DNA of 12,792 nt from Candidatus Methanofastidiosia archaeon (GTDB lineage: Archaea; Methanobacteriota_B; Thermococci; Methanofastidiosales; Methanofastidiosaceae), in the NCBI GenBank assembly GCA_003558335.1, contig PWMA01000001.1:1-12792 (forward strand), read 5' to 3'. The notes beneath the pieces were generated by a model. It was not told the DNA's origin, ran no database searches, and saw only the letters and a list, made by a program, of their open reading frames with translations. The stretch's first letter is position 1, and each line of letters starts with the position of its first letter. The position numbers were made by a program, and so were the translations under genes. Below are positions 6,001-12,792 of the stretch, in pieces.

Positions 6001-7636
6001 AAAGTTCAAATATGGAAGAAAGATCGATCTCAAATGCAGAAACAGGCATCTCTAATTTAAAGTTATAAAGAACTTCAGGACTTAATTCCCCCATTTTTCC
6101 AACGTATTTACCATCGATTTCTAAAGAGCATGCCCTTCCTTCAATAAAGAAAGGGAATTCCTCTTTTTTTATTAAATATTTGAGTCCAAATGAAGAAAAA
6201 AATCCATGAAGGATTCCTTTAATCTCAGAAAAGTTTGCTTTTGGATGGCACATTGCGCTTGAGAGATAATATTTTTCTACTAGAGTTTGATCTGGAACAA
6301 CTAGTCCTACCTCAAATATATTCTGAGGATATTCATAATGAGAATTTGAAGATAGCGTCTTTATTAATAGAGGTAAAAGGCTATTTCGTACAGTATCGTA
6401 TTCTGTATTTACAGCATTTCTTGTCTTTACAAGTTTTCTTTTCCTATCAAGCATTTTATTGATTAATATGTCTTCATTTGAAAGTATGTAATTTTTAACT
6501 TCAAAGAAGTTAAAGCCTACCATAACTTCTTCGGTTTTTCTTACAAATATTTCAATAGGATTTTCTTGACCAATTGTGGCAATGTCTGGAATTTCAGGAT
6601 TAAAGTTTTCAAATCCATAGGCTATAGAAATATCTTCAATTATATCTATTGGATGGATAATATCTGCTCTGTAAGGAGGTATTTCTACGATAATTTTTTT
6701 ATTGGATATAGAATTTATTCCGTATCTCATTTTTAAAAGTAATTCTGCAGTTTCTTTTTCAGATAAATTCAATCCCAATATTTTGTTAGAATAAGAAGTA
6801 TTTAATTCTATTAATTCTCTATTAAAATTTGGGTAGGTTAAATTTTTTCCTTCGTCATTTAATATTAGGGGGTGTATCTTTCCACCCCTAATAAAAAGTC
6901 CCATTAGAATTATATTCAAAGCATATTCAATGCTTTTCTGATTTGTACCTGTTATATCTATGAACAAATTCTTTGTTTTTTCATTGACTTTTGTATGTTC
7001 TGAATTTATAATGGGCGGCATTGATAAAACTTGGCCAGCATTGTCTATCCATATAGGACACTCATTAAAATCCGATAGTAAATACGAATATACAATTCCT
7101 TTAGGGTGGATATTTAATATTTCTTTAATAGTAAGATTTTTATCAAAATCTAAAGGGGTAAAGGAGAAATCTTTAGGCTTTGTAGTGTACTCAATTGGAA
7201 ATGTTATTTTATCTAGATCATGCACACCTATTGCAACCTTTTTCCTGTTTCTGCCATGAGTAACATGAAGCTTTTCTTGAATTTGCATTAATGATCTAAT
7301 TGCATCGTCATCAAATTTAATTCCTTTTACAATTGCACCAACTGCAAAAGGTCTAACAGACTTAACTTTTGAATCAACAATACCCTTGTAGCTAGAGCTT
7401 TGTAATTTAAAATCTATAGGCCCTGTTTCGATTTCCATAAAACCCTTTAATGCAGTAGTAAATCCTTCAATGGACAACATATCCGGCCTATCTGGAAACA
7501 CTTCAACTACTATCTCAGGAGTTATATTTTCAAGATCAGTGCCAATCATAGATATTCTATCGCTTAATGTTTTATCATCAAAAGTTTTTCCCAGTAATGA
7601 TATGAAATCATCTTTATCAAAATTTACTGTTGGCAT
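5978..7636 (-). CDS. pheT: Phenylalanyl-tRNA synthetase beta subunit
   Basis: Non-catalytic and editing subunit of the (alpha-beta)2 phenylalanyl-tRNA synthetase. The 552 residues are the short archaeal/eukaryotic form, lacking the bacterial N-terminal EMAP-like and C-terminal anticodon-binding domains. An N-terminal B1 region holds VEVFPDRPDMLS (44-55). The B3/B4 editing module (about 90-260), which hydrolyses Tyr-tRNA(Phe), includes HGRNRKKVAIGVHDLDK. The B5 domain carries the acidic cluster PPYRADIIHP-IDIIEDI (D325, D331, E334, D335). A degenerate class II core follows, ending GKMGELSPEVL and PVSAFEIDL. The ATG at 7636 sits four bases after the pheS stop, and its ribosome site GGATGA is made from the last codons of pheS, so the two subunits are translationally linked. 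The 3' end overlaps the convergent gene. Confidence 0.96.
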   Translation of the reverse strand: MPTVNFDKDDFISLLGKTFDDKTLSDRISMIGTDLENITPEIVVEVFPDRPDMLSIEGFTTALKGFMEIETGPIDFKLQSSSYKGIVDSKVKSVRPFAVGAIVKGIKFDDDAIRSLMQIQEKLHVTHGRNRKKVAIGVHDLDKITFPIEYTTKPKDFSFTPLDFDKNLTIKEILNIHPKGIVYSYLLSDFNECPIWIDNAGQVLSMPPIINSEHTKVNEKTKNLFIDITGTNQKSIEYALNIILMGLFIRGGKIHPLILNDEGKNLTYPNFNRELIELNTSYSNKILGLNLSEKETAELLLKMRYGINSISNKKIIVEIPPYRADIIHPIDIIEDISIAYGFENFNPEIPDIATIGQENPIEIFVRKTEEVMVGFNFFEVKNYILSNEDILINKMLDRKRKLVKTRNAVNTEYDTVRNSLLPLLIKTLSSNSHYEYPQNIFEVGLVVPDQTLVEKYYLSSAMCHPKANFSEIKGILHGFFSSFGLKYLIKKEEFPFFIEGRACSLEIDGKYVGKMGELSPEVLYNFKLEMPVSAFEIDLSSIFELFKGKIQG

Positions 7637-7640
7637 CTTA

Positions 7641-9131
7641 TCATCCTTTTACCCAAATAGGTAATTTTTTCATCATGTCTAGATCATTAGTATATTTTTG
7701 TCTTATGTCTTTTAATCCATAATATTCCATTATAATTCTACCAAATCCAGGACCCCATGCCAGAACAGGTATGTCTTCGCCCAAAAGAGGTACGACAACT
7801 TCTGGCCTAAATATTCCTGCTCCCAATAGTTCAATCCATTCTCCTTTATCTTTATTATAAATATCTACTTCTATACTTGGTTCTGTATAGGGAAAATATG
7901 CAGGCCTAAATCTAATTTTAGTGTGCCCCATTTTATTTAAGAATCTTTTAAGATATCCTAAAAGATGTTTAAAGTTGGCATCTTCATCTACAACTATCCC
8001 ATCAGTTTGATAGAACTCAAAAAGATGTTTCCAATCGAGTTTTTCATTCCTAAATACCTTGCCAACAGAAAAAAACTTTGCGGGCAAGTCTTCTTGTTTT
8101 AGTGTACTAAGGGTTCTTACAGAAAGAGATGTAGTATGAGTTCTTAGAACATACTCTTGACCAATTCTCTCATCCCACGTATATCCCCAGCCTCTAGAAT
8201 TTATATCCCCTCCGTTTTCGTGCATTGCACAAACTTTTTTAGATAATTCTGGGTCAATTTGTCCAAATCGAGGAGATTCTATAAAAAAAGTATCTTGCAT
8301 ATCTCTAGCAGGATGATCTTGAGGCTGAAATAGCGCATCAAAAACCCAAAAAGATGTATCAATCATTGGTCCAGTCATTTCTTTAAATCCCATTTCAAGC
8401 CAAATTTTACGTATATAATCAATTGCTTGATTTACAAAGTGTTTTTTTGAAGGAAATAATACTTTGACATCAGCTGAAACATCAAACTTTTTTAGAGTAA
8501 GATTTCTCCAGCTTTGATTCTTTAACATTTCTGGGGTTAATTCTGATATTTCATCCGTTATTTCTATTCCTTTAGATACTTCCATTTTGCCAAGTTCAGT
8601 CAAATATACCTTTCGGACAGTATCAAATTTTTTTTCAACAAGGTTTCTCTTTAAAAGAGTATTAGCTATATTTTCATTGACTTTTTTTTCATTGGATATT
8701 TCTTCTAATGCAGTTTCCTCGGGAGTTTTTTCATATAATGCTGACTTTCCTTTATCAGTCAAAGAAAAAGATAATGAATCATTAGTTTTCTCTATACTTA
8801 TCCATGCATTTCTTCTTGCAATGCCGATGGCAATTTTTCTTTCTTCTTCAGAAAGTTCAACTTCGTTTGGTTTATTTTTATCTTTAATTGATTTAATAAA
8901 TATTTTCTCAATTAAGCCATTTGTCAAACTTTTTTTGCCCTCTTTTGTGAGTATTAAATTAGAAATTTTTTTTTCTTCAACTGTTGCTAAGTTCTTACTA
9001 GACAAATAAAGAAGAGATCTCATTACTGCAACTTCAGGCAATTCAGAAAATTTAGCTATTTCTGAAGGGGTTGATTCCCCACCTAATTCGCCCAGTACCT
9101 TTAGAATAATCTTTTCTTGCTTTGAAAGCAT
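7641..9131 (-). CDS. pheS: Phenylalanyl-tRNA synthetase alpha subunit
   Basis: Catalytic subunit that activates phenylalanine and charges tRNA(Phe) at the 2'-OH. At 496 residues it has the archaeal/eukaryotic layout. The N-terminal winged-helix DNA-binding-like modules (about 1-180, beginning LSKQEKIILKVLGELGG) are followed by the class II core. Visible core parts are motif 1 with TGPMIDTSFWVFDALF (263-278), DHPARDMQDTFF (272-283), the substrate-binding HTTS (332-335), motif 2 FRNEKLDWKHLFEF (360-373), the phenylalanine-pocket segment GAGIFRPEV (437-445), and motif 3 WGPGFGRIIM (459-468), whose arginine binds ATP. The gene starts four bases after the upstream Cys-containing gene. Only a weak site (AAGTGA) precedes the ATG, so coupling to that gene is likely. 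Confidence 0.97.
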   Translation of the reverse strand: MLSKQEKIILKVLGELGGESTPSEIAKFSELPEVAVMRSLLYLSSKNLATVEEKKISNLILTKEGKKSLTNGLIEKIFIKSIKDKNKPNEVELSEEERKIAIGIARRNAWISIEKTNDSLSFSLTDKGKSALYEKTPEETALEEISNEKKVNENIANTLLKRNLVEKKFDTVRKVYLTELGKMEVSKGIEITDEISELTPEMLKNQSWRNLTLKKFDVSADVKVLFPSKKHFVNQAIDYIRKIWLEMGFKEMTGPMIDTSFWVFDALFQPQDHPARDMQDTFFIESPRFGQIDPELSKKVCAMHENGGDINSRGWGYTWDERIGQEYVLRTHTTSLSVRTLSTLKQEDLPAKFFSVGKVFRNEKLDWKHLFEFYQTDGIVVDEDANFKHLLGYLKRFLNKMGHTKIRFRPAYFPYTEPSIEVDIYNKDKGEWIELLGAGIFRPEVVVPLLGEDIPVLAWGPGFGRIIMEYYGLKDIRQKYTNDLDMMKKLPIWVKG

Positions 9132-9135
9132 AGAG

Positions 9136-9654
9136 TCACTTCTTAATCTTTTTAAATTCTATGACACAAGGGCCGCCATTCTTAAAATGTGGTTTATATT
9201 CCCAATTTTTTGATTCTTCAGGTTTTGAATTTTCCATTGCCCCAATTATAGCCATTGCCCTAAGACAAGCGAGTTTTTCTACTTTGTCTTCAGAAACAAG
9301 CATATTGCAGTGTTCATTATAAGGACATTTATCTACAGTATAAACGAAATCTTCTTTGTTGCCTTCAATTTTATGATCTTTTAATTCCATGAAACCTGTT
9401 TTCGAAACTTCCTCAACATACATCTTTGCGGCATCAAACCCATCAAGATCATACTTAAACTCTGCACCAAGTTCTTTCCATTTGGCAATGAAAGGTCTGA
9501 TAGAAATAATTATCCATTGTCTATAAAATGCTTCAGGTTTTCCAAAAAAACTATTGGCAGTTTTTTCAATTCCGTAAACCCACGCATTCATAACCGTCAT
9601 TACAGCTTCTATTTTTTTTTCTTGGTCTTTGCACTCTTCATCCAATTGGAACAC
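9136..9654 (-). CDS. Unidentified Cys-containing protein, possibly V4R/MetOD1-like, first gene of the pheST operon
   Basis: I do not firmly recognise this 172-residue soluble protein. An N-terminal helical half (about 10-65, MNAWVYGIEKTANSFFG) is followed by CPYNEHC (110-116), Cys130 in LACLRAMAIIGAM, and a final GGPCVIEFKKI with Cys163. The order C-P-x4-C, C, then Gly-x-x-C-hydrophobic at the extreme C-terminus resembles the Cys-containing sensor-type domains V4R and methanogen output domain 1, which may bind a metal or cofactor. That resemblance is inferred from memory of pattern only. The start is GTG at 9654: a stop lies two codons upstream and no Shine-Dalgarno is visible, but a TATA box about 34 bases ahead predicts a very short leader. 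It ends four bases before pheS, so it is cotranscribed with the synthetase genes. Confidence 0.7.
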   Translation of the reverse strand: MFQLDEECKDQEKKIEAVMTVMNAWVYGIEKTANSFFGKPEAFYRQWIIISIRPFIAKWKELGAEFKYDLDGFDAAKMYVEEVSKTGFMELKDHKIEGNKEDFVYTVDKCPYNEHCNMLVSEDKVEKLACLRAMAIIGAMENSKPEESKNWEYKPHFKNGGPCVIEFKKIKK

Positions 9655-9684
9655 CCACTAATCTGCATAAAAGAGGAACGATTG

Positions 9685-9692
9685 TTTATAAA
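9685..9692 (-). promoter_or_regulatory. TATA box for the 9654-pheS-pheT operon
   Basis: The minus strand reads AAAGATTTATAAACAATCG, with TTTATAAA a good archaeal TATA box and a purine-rich stretch just upstream. The expected start near 9663 would leave about ten bases before the GTG at 9654, matching the absence of a ribosome site. Confidence 0.55.
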
Positions 9693-9746
9693 TCTTTTCT
9701 AATACTTTTTTTAAAAATATTATATATTTTTTAATAAGAAAACGTT

Positions 9747-9755
9747 TTTAAATAA
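9747..9755 (+). promoter_or_regulatory. TATA box for the SLC13 transporter gene (leaderless)
   Basis: TTTAAATAA is centred 24 bases before the ATG at 9775, so transcription should begin at or next to the start codon. No Shine-Dalgarno is present between them. The divergent promoter region (9655-9774) also holds an AT-only inverted repeat (AAAAATAT and ATATTTTT, 9713-9731), which may be fortuitous. Confidence 0.55.
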
Positions 9756-9774
9756 GTTATGAGCATCTGATTGT

Positions 9775-11574
9775 ATGGATATTGGTGGCATGATCACTGA
9801 CCAAAACATTGTTTTTATTACAATCTTATTAGCGCTATTGTTATTTGCTTGGGGAAAATGGAGATATGATATTGTTTCTCTTATGGCTTTATTAGCATTA
9901 ACAGTGACAGGTATAGTGCCCATCTCAGATGCCTTCCTTGGATTTGGCCATCCGGCAGTTATTACTGTGGCTGCAGTATTAATTGTAAGCAGGTGTCTTT
10001 TAAATTCAGGAATGGTAGATTTTATCGCCCGAGCTATATCAAAAGTTGGAGATAATTCTACAATTCAACTTGCAACTTTAGTTATAGTTGTGGCCATTTG
10101 TTCAGCTTTTATGAATAATGTTGGGGCTTTAGCACTTTTTTTACCGGTTGCTATTCGTATGGCGAGAAAAAATGAAATATCTCCTTCATTTTTTCTTATG
10201 CCCATTGCCTTCGGTTCTCTTCTAGGAGGTTTAATTACTCAAATAGGGACTCCTCCAAATATCATTGTTTCATTGGCCAGAGCGGAAACTTTAGAAAAAG
10301 CTCCTTTTCGAATGTTTGATTTTGCGCCTGTAGGTGCAGGAGTTGCACTAGCAGGAGTACTATTTATTGTTTTTATTGGTTGGCGATTGGTTCCTGAAAG
10401 AAAAGGGGCTAAATCATTAGAGGAAAAATTTGAAATTGAAGATTATATTGTAGAGGTTCAAGTTCCAAAAAAATGTAAATTAATTGGAAAAAAACTAAAA
10501 GATTTAGAAGCTGCGGTAGACGGCGAAATTATAGTTGTTGGGCATATTCGTGAAGGTAGAAAAAGACTGTCACCTTCCCCCTATAGAACTATAAAAGAGG
10601 AAGACCTTATTATTGTAAAGGCCATCGCAGAAGACCTACAGATGTTGTTAGACAGTACAGGAGTTGTATTGGCCGAAGCAAATAAAGTAAAAGAAGAAGA
10701 TCTTCACTCAGAAGAAAGTGATATTTTAGAAGCAATAATTACTCCTAAATCTCCCATGGAAGGCCAGACTGCACAGTCTTTAAAATTACGCTCTTTATAT
10801 GGAATTAATTTACTTGCAGTTTCTAGAGAAACAGGAAGATTAAGAACAAGGCTTAACAAAATTCGTCTTCGTGCTGGGGATGTAATACTATTGCAGGGAA
10901 ATCTTGAAACAATGCAAGAAGTTATGCCCATATTAGGATGCTTGCCACTTGCAGAAAGGGGATTGAGATTTGGCCAATCTAGGCGAATTCTTTTAGGGAT
11001 TTTTATTTTTGGATCGGCAATTTTTAGTGCTGCATTAGGATTATTGCCGGTGCAAGTAGCATTTGTTGGTGCTGCCCTACTTATGATCCTTTTAAGATTT
11101 ATCCCTCTTAAGGAAATATATACTAGTATCGATTGGCCAATAATTGTGTTGTTAGGCGCCATGATACCTGTTAGTAATGCTTTGGAAACTACAGGTGGTG
11201 CAAAAATTATTGCTGACACTATTTTGATTTATGGCAAAGATTTAGATCCATGGATAAGCTTAACGGCGATTTTAATAGTCACAATGTTTCTTTCTGACAT
11301 TGTTAATAATGCAGCGGCGGCAGTTCTTATGATTCCAATAGCTTTAGGAGTTTCTAGTGGCATAGGTGCTTCTGCAGATCCATTTTTAATGAGTGTTGCT
11401 TTAGGTGCATCTTGTGCATTTTTAACTCCAATTGGTCATCAATCTAACGCGCTTGTGATGGTTCCAGGAGGTTATAAATTTAGAGATTATTGGCGCATGG
11501 GATTGCCTTTAGAAATTATTATCACTATTGTAGGAATTCCTCTGATAATGTATGTATGGCCTCTTGGTATCTAG
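9775..11574 (+). CDS. SLC13/DASS-family anion transporter with two TrkA_C (RCK_C) domains
   Basis: Polytopic membrane transporter of the divalent anion:Na+ symporter type (members carry sulfate, dicarboxylates, phosphate, arsenite or tellurite). The 599 residues are typical for the subtype with a cytoplasmic insert. The N-terminal membrane half (about 10-205) holds the first substrate motif FMNNVGALALFLP (112-124) and its hairpin partner IGTPPN (157-162). Two TrkA_C-like regulatory domains follow (about 222-300 and 315-395; PKKCKLIGKKLKDLE and EGQTAQSLKLRSLYGINLLAVSR, each ending in a GD or EED-LI strand). The C-terminal membrane half (about 403-598) repeats the motifs as DIVNNAAAAVLMIP (508-521) and TPIGHQSN (551-558). 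Paired Asn-containing motifs are those that coordinate substrate and sodium in VcINDY-like proteins. The substrate cannot be assigned. The domains resemble RCK_C modules that sense nucleotides or ions. Confidence 0.88.
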   Translation: MDIGGMITDQNIVFITILLALLLFAWGKWRYDIVSLMALLALTVTGIVPISDAFLGFGHPAVITVAAVLIVSRCLLNSGMVDFIARAISKVGDNSTIQLATLVIVVAICSAFMNNVGALALFLPVAIRMARKNEISPSFFLMPIAFGSLLGGLITQIGTPPNIIVSLARAETLEKAPFRMFDFAPVGAGVALAGVLFIVFIGWRLVPERKGAKSLEEKFEIEDYIVEVQVPKKCKLIGKKLKDLEAAVDGEIIVVGHIREGRKRLSPSPYRTIKEEDLIIVKAIAEDLQMLLDSTGVVLAEANKVKEEDLHSEESDILEAIITPKSPMEGQTAQSLKLRSLYGINLLAVSRETGRLRTRLNKIRLRAGDVILLQGNLETMQEVMPILGCLPLAERGLRFGQSRRILLGIFIFGSAIFSAALGLLPVQVAFVGAALLMILLRFIPLKEIYTSIDWPIIVLLGAMIPVSNALETTGGAKIIADTILIYGKDLDPWISLTAILIVTMFLSDIVNNAAAAVLMIPIALGVSSGIGASADPFLMSVALGASCAFLTPIGHQSNALVMVPGGYKFRDYWRMGLPLEIIITIVGIPLIMYVWPLGI

Positions 11575-11619
11575 ATAAACACAGATCTTGATTAAAGAGT
11601 AAATTTTTAAAGCATGCGA

Positions 11620-11626
11620 TTTAAAT
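11620..11626 (+). promoter_or_regulatory. Putative TATA box for mcrC (leaderless)
   Basis: TTTAAAT is centred 22 bases before the mcrC ATG and no Shine-Dalgarno is seen in the intervening GAAATTATAGTTGATTTT. This suggests a leaderless transcript for the mcrC-HAD pair. Another AT-rich stretch (AATTTTTAAAG, 11602-11612) could serve instead and would give a leader of about 12 bases. Confidence 0.4.
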
Positions 11627-11644
11627 GAAATTATAGTTGATTTT

Positions 11645-12247
11645 ATGATCGGAAGAGATACCCATATGGTCCAATGTAGAATGGGTGGAGGTATGGGTCT
11701 TGGAGGTGGACTTGCCCAAAGAGGTACCTTCGCTGATGCAGGCAGAGATATTGTAGCAGTAGCTATGAGTCCAGGAAGAAGACATATAACAAAACCAATA
11801 TGTGAGATCACGTATGCGATGCGAGAGGCAGGGATAAAAACAAGCGTTATGGGTTTGAATGCTGGAAATGGAGTTCCTCCAGAAGCACCGTCTTCAGGAG
11901 CAAGTGTTCTATTTGGACTTGAAGAGAAGGAAATTGAAATATTAAATGAGTTCAAATTGGCCATAATACATCTTGGAAATATAAGGACACATATTGTATA
12001 CAAGACAAAATTTATACTTGATCTCGTTCCGATTGATGTTGTAATTGCATGTCAGGCGCCAGTTACATTTGAAGATTTTGAAAAAATAGGAGTTAAAACT
12101 ATTAAAAATGACAGTGGAACTACCAAGGGAAGAGTAGTTGATATAATTAGTGGAATAATAAGGGGCCAAAGTTGTCCCCAAGAAAAGCTTGATGAAATTA
12201 TTTCGAAGGTAAAGAGAAACGTTCGCCATGATAGCAATAGTATTTGA
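11645..12247 (+). CDS. mcrC: McrC, methyl-coenzyme M reductase operon protein C
   Basis: Methanogen-specific protein. McrC has been found in the ATP-dependent complex that reductively activates methyl-coenzyme M reductase (together with the ABC-type ATPase A2/AtwA and methanogenesis marker proteins). It is not an MCR subunit. The 200-residue length equals the family norm. Strongly conserved blocks are MIGRDTH at the start, GGGLAQRGTFADAG (19-32), AVAMSPGRRHITKPICEIT (38-56), the LNAGNGVPPEAPSSGAS region (70-86), VTFEDFEKIGVKT and the C-terminal RGQSCPQEKLDEII. In many methanogens mcrC lies inside mcrBDCGA; here it is preceded by a transporter and followed by a HAD gene, so it is outside a canonical mcr operon, at least upstream. 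The ATG at 11645 gives the family N-terminus, and no ribosome site is visible. Confidence 0.93.
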   Translation: MIGRDTHMVQCRMGGGMGLGGGLAQRGTFADAGRDIVAVAMSPGRRHITKPICEITYAMREAGIKTSVMGLNAGNGVPPEAPSSGASVLFGLEEKEIEILNEFKLAIIHLGNIRTHIVYKTKFILDLVPIDVVIACQAPVTFEDFEKIGVKTIKNDSGTTKGRVVDIISGIIRGQSCPQEKLDEIISKVKRNVRHDSNSI

Positions 12248-12792
12248 TAAGTCGGGAACGCTTGTTGATACAAAAAGAGTGTCAAAAGATTTAGAGAAAA
12301 ATAAATACATTTATTTAAAATCTTGTATAGAATTTATTGAAGACAGCCCAAATCTTTTTCTAGTAACTATGGCTACAGATCCAAGAACAACATTTTTACA
12401 AGAAGATCCCACCAAGAGTTTAAAAAAATCTATTAAAGAGCTAAATATAGGATTTGAAATAGTATTTAAAGGTTCAAAGGCTATTATAGATAGACAGAAA
12501 ATACTTGATTGGACTGAAAAAATTACTATTAGTGAAGTAAATGAAACTATAAAAAAACTAAAGAAAAAATTTGATATTTGCACCCTTGTAGGATTTGGAT
12601 TTGTAGGAGATTCAGAAAAAGAAAAGATAACACATATAGTTGCATCTTCTGGTAGAATAAAAGAAGGTGTTTTTGATTTAGTTGAATATCTTCAATCCGA
12701 GAACATGAATATTTATCTAGCTTCTGGAGATAATCCCTGCTCAGTCTATCCTCTCGCAAAAAGACTAGGAATACCCGATAATTTTGTTTATC
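12228..12792 (+). CDS. Soluble P-type-ATPase-like HAD phosphatase (partial, 3' end beyond window)
   Basis: The reading frame is open from ATG 12228 to the window edge (188 complete codons). HAD motif I is FDKSGTL with nucleophile Asp7. It is the DKTGT form of P-type ATPases rather than DxDxT. A mixed alpha/beta insert includes FKGSKAI near residues 83-89, reminiscent of the KGA nucleotide-binding motif of P-type N domains. Then come GRIKEGVFDLVEYLQSENM, motif II LASGDN, and PLAKRLGI, which parallel the P-type stretch ending TGDN. There is no transmembrane segment, so it is a free-standing phosphatase or ATPase-like protein, comparable in type to the soluble P-type-like protein MJ0968 of Methanocaldococcus jannaschii. 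The start lies inside mcrC (20-base overlap), implying translational coupling. Motifs III and IV should lie past the edge. Substrate unknown. Confidence 0.8.
   Translation, partial: MIAIVFDKSGTLVDTKRVSKDLEKNKYIYLKSCIEFIEDSPNLFLVTMATDPRTTFLQEDPTKSLKKSIKELNIGFEIVFKGSKAIIDRQKILDWTEKITISEVNETIKKLKKKFDICTLVGFGFVGDSEKEKITHIVASSGRIKEGVFDLVEYLQSENMNIYLASGDNPCSVYPLAKRLGIPDNFVY

Noticed and set aside
8587..9009. 140-residue open frame antisense to pheS
   Set aside because: It is opposite the N-terminal winged-helix part of PheS, Phe/Ser-rich from complemented Lys/Glu codons, and lacks start signals.
9713..9731. AT-only inverted repeat in the divergent intergenic region as an operator
   Set aside because: Eight-base arms made only of A and T are easily found by chance in such AT-rich spacer DNA; there is no second copy or supporting context.
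10704..11219. 171-residue open frame antisense to the transporter
   Set aside because: The sense frame has unambiguous SLC13 and TrkA_C motifs through this interval; the antisense product has no recognisable domain.
1..12792. tRNA genes, CRISPR arrays, insertion sequences, integration sites
   Set aside because: No cloverleaf-type sequence with the T-loop GGTTCRA pattern, no regularly spaced repeats, no transposase-like frame and no long direct or inverted repeats were seen.

Overview
The window is one densely coded piece of an AT-rich archaeal genome. The stalk ribosomal proteins, Spt5, the short Sec61-gamma-type SecE, FtsZ, the DtdA-type D-aminoacyl-tRNA deacylase and the split archaeal-type PheRS are all archaeal or euryarchaeal forms. 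TTTATA-like boxes sit about 22-25 nt ahead of several genes, as expected for TBP/TFB promoters. An McrC homologue marks the organism as carrying methyl-coenzyme M reductase, so it is a methanogen or a related alkane-metabolising euryarchaeon. The low GC and Thermococcus-like L12 and FtsZ would fit Methanofastidiosa or a similar lineage, but that placement is a guess.

Region 1 (1-5366, minus strand), in transcription order: dtdA, ftsZ, secE, spt5, rpl11, rpl1, rpl10, rpl12. This is the classic euryarchaeal ftsZ-secE-spt5-stalk cluster and joins tRNA proofreading, cell division, protein export, transcription elongation and the ribosomal L1 and P stalks. A strong TATA box precedes ftsZ. The first part of rpl1 holds a near-perfect copy of the mRNA hairpin that L1 binds to repress its own operon in Methanococcus. 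The ftsZ leader carries a possible 15-codon upstream reading frame whose stop overlaps the ftsZ start. A perfect 9-bp hairpin lies between secE and spt5.

Region 2 (5367-9654): a plus-strand membrane gene of the dolichol/phytol kinase and phosphatidate cytidylyltransferase superfamily is divergent from dtdA and converges on pheT with a 23-bp overlap. On the minus strand an unidentified Cys-containing protein, pheS and pheT form a tight three-gene operon.

Region 3 (9655-12792, plus strand): an SLC13-type transporter with two cytoplasmic TrkA_C-like domains, then mcrC, overlapped by a soluble P-type-ATPase-like HAD protein cut off by the window edge. The transporter and mcrC both look leaderless, with a TATA box 22-24 nt before the ATG and no Shine-Dalgarno, whereas many minus-strand genes have clear Shine-Dalgarno sites.

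No tRNA, rRNA, CRISPR array, insertion sequence or long repeat was seen, and no gap exceeds 135 bases. Most of the window is ordinary core genome. The most interesting signals are the RNA element in rpl1, the ftsZ leader, and the mcrC-HAD pair.
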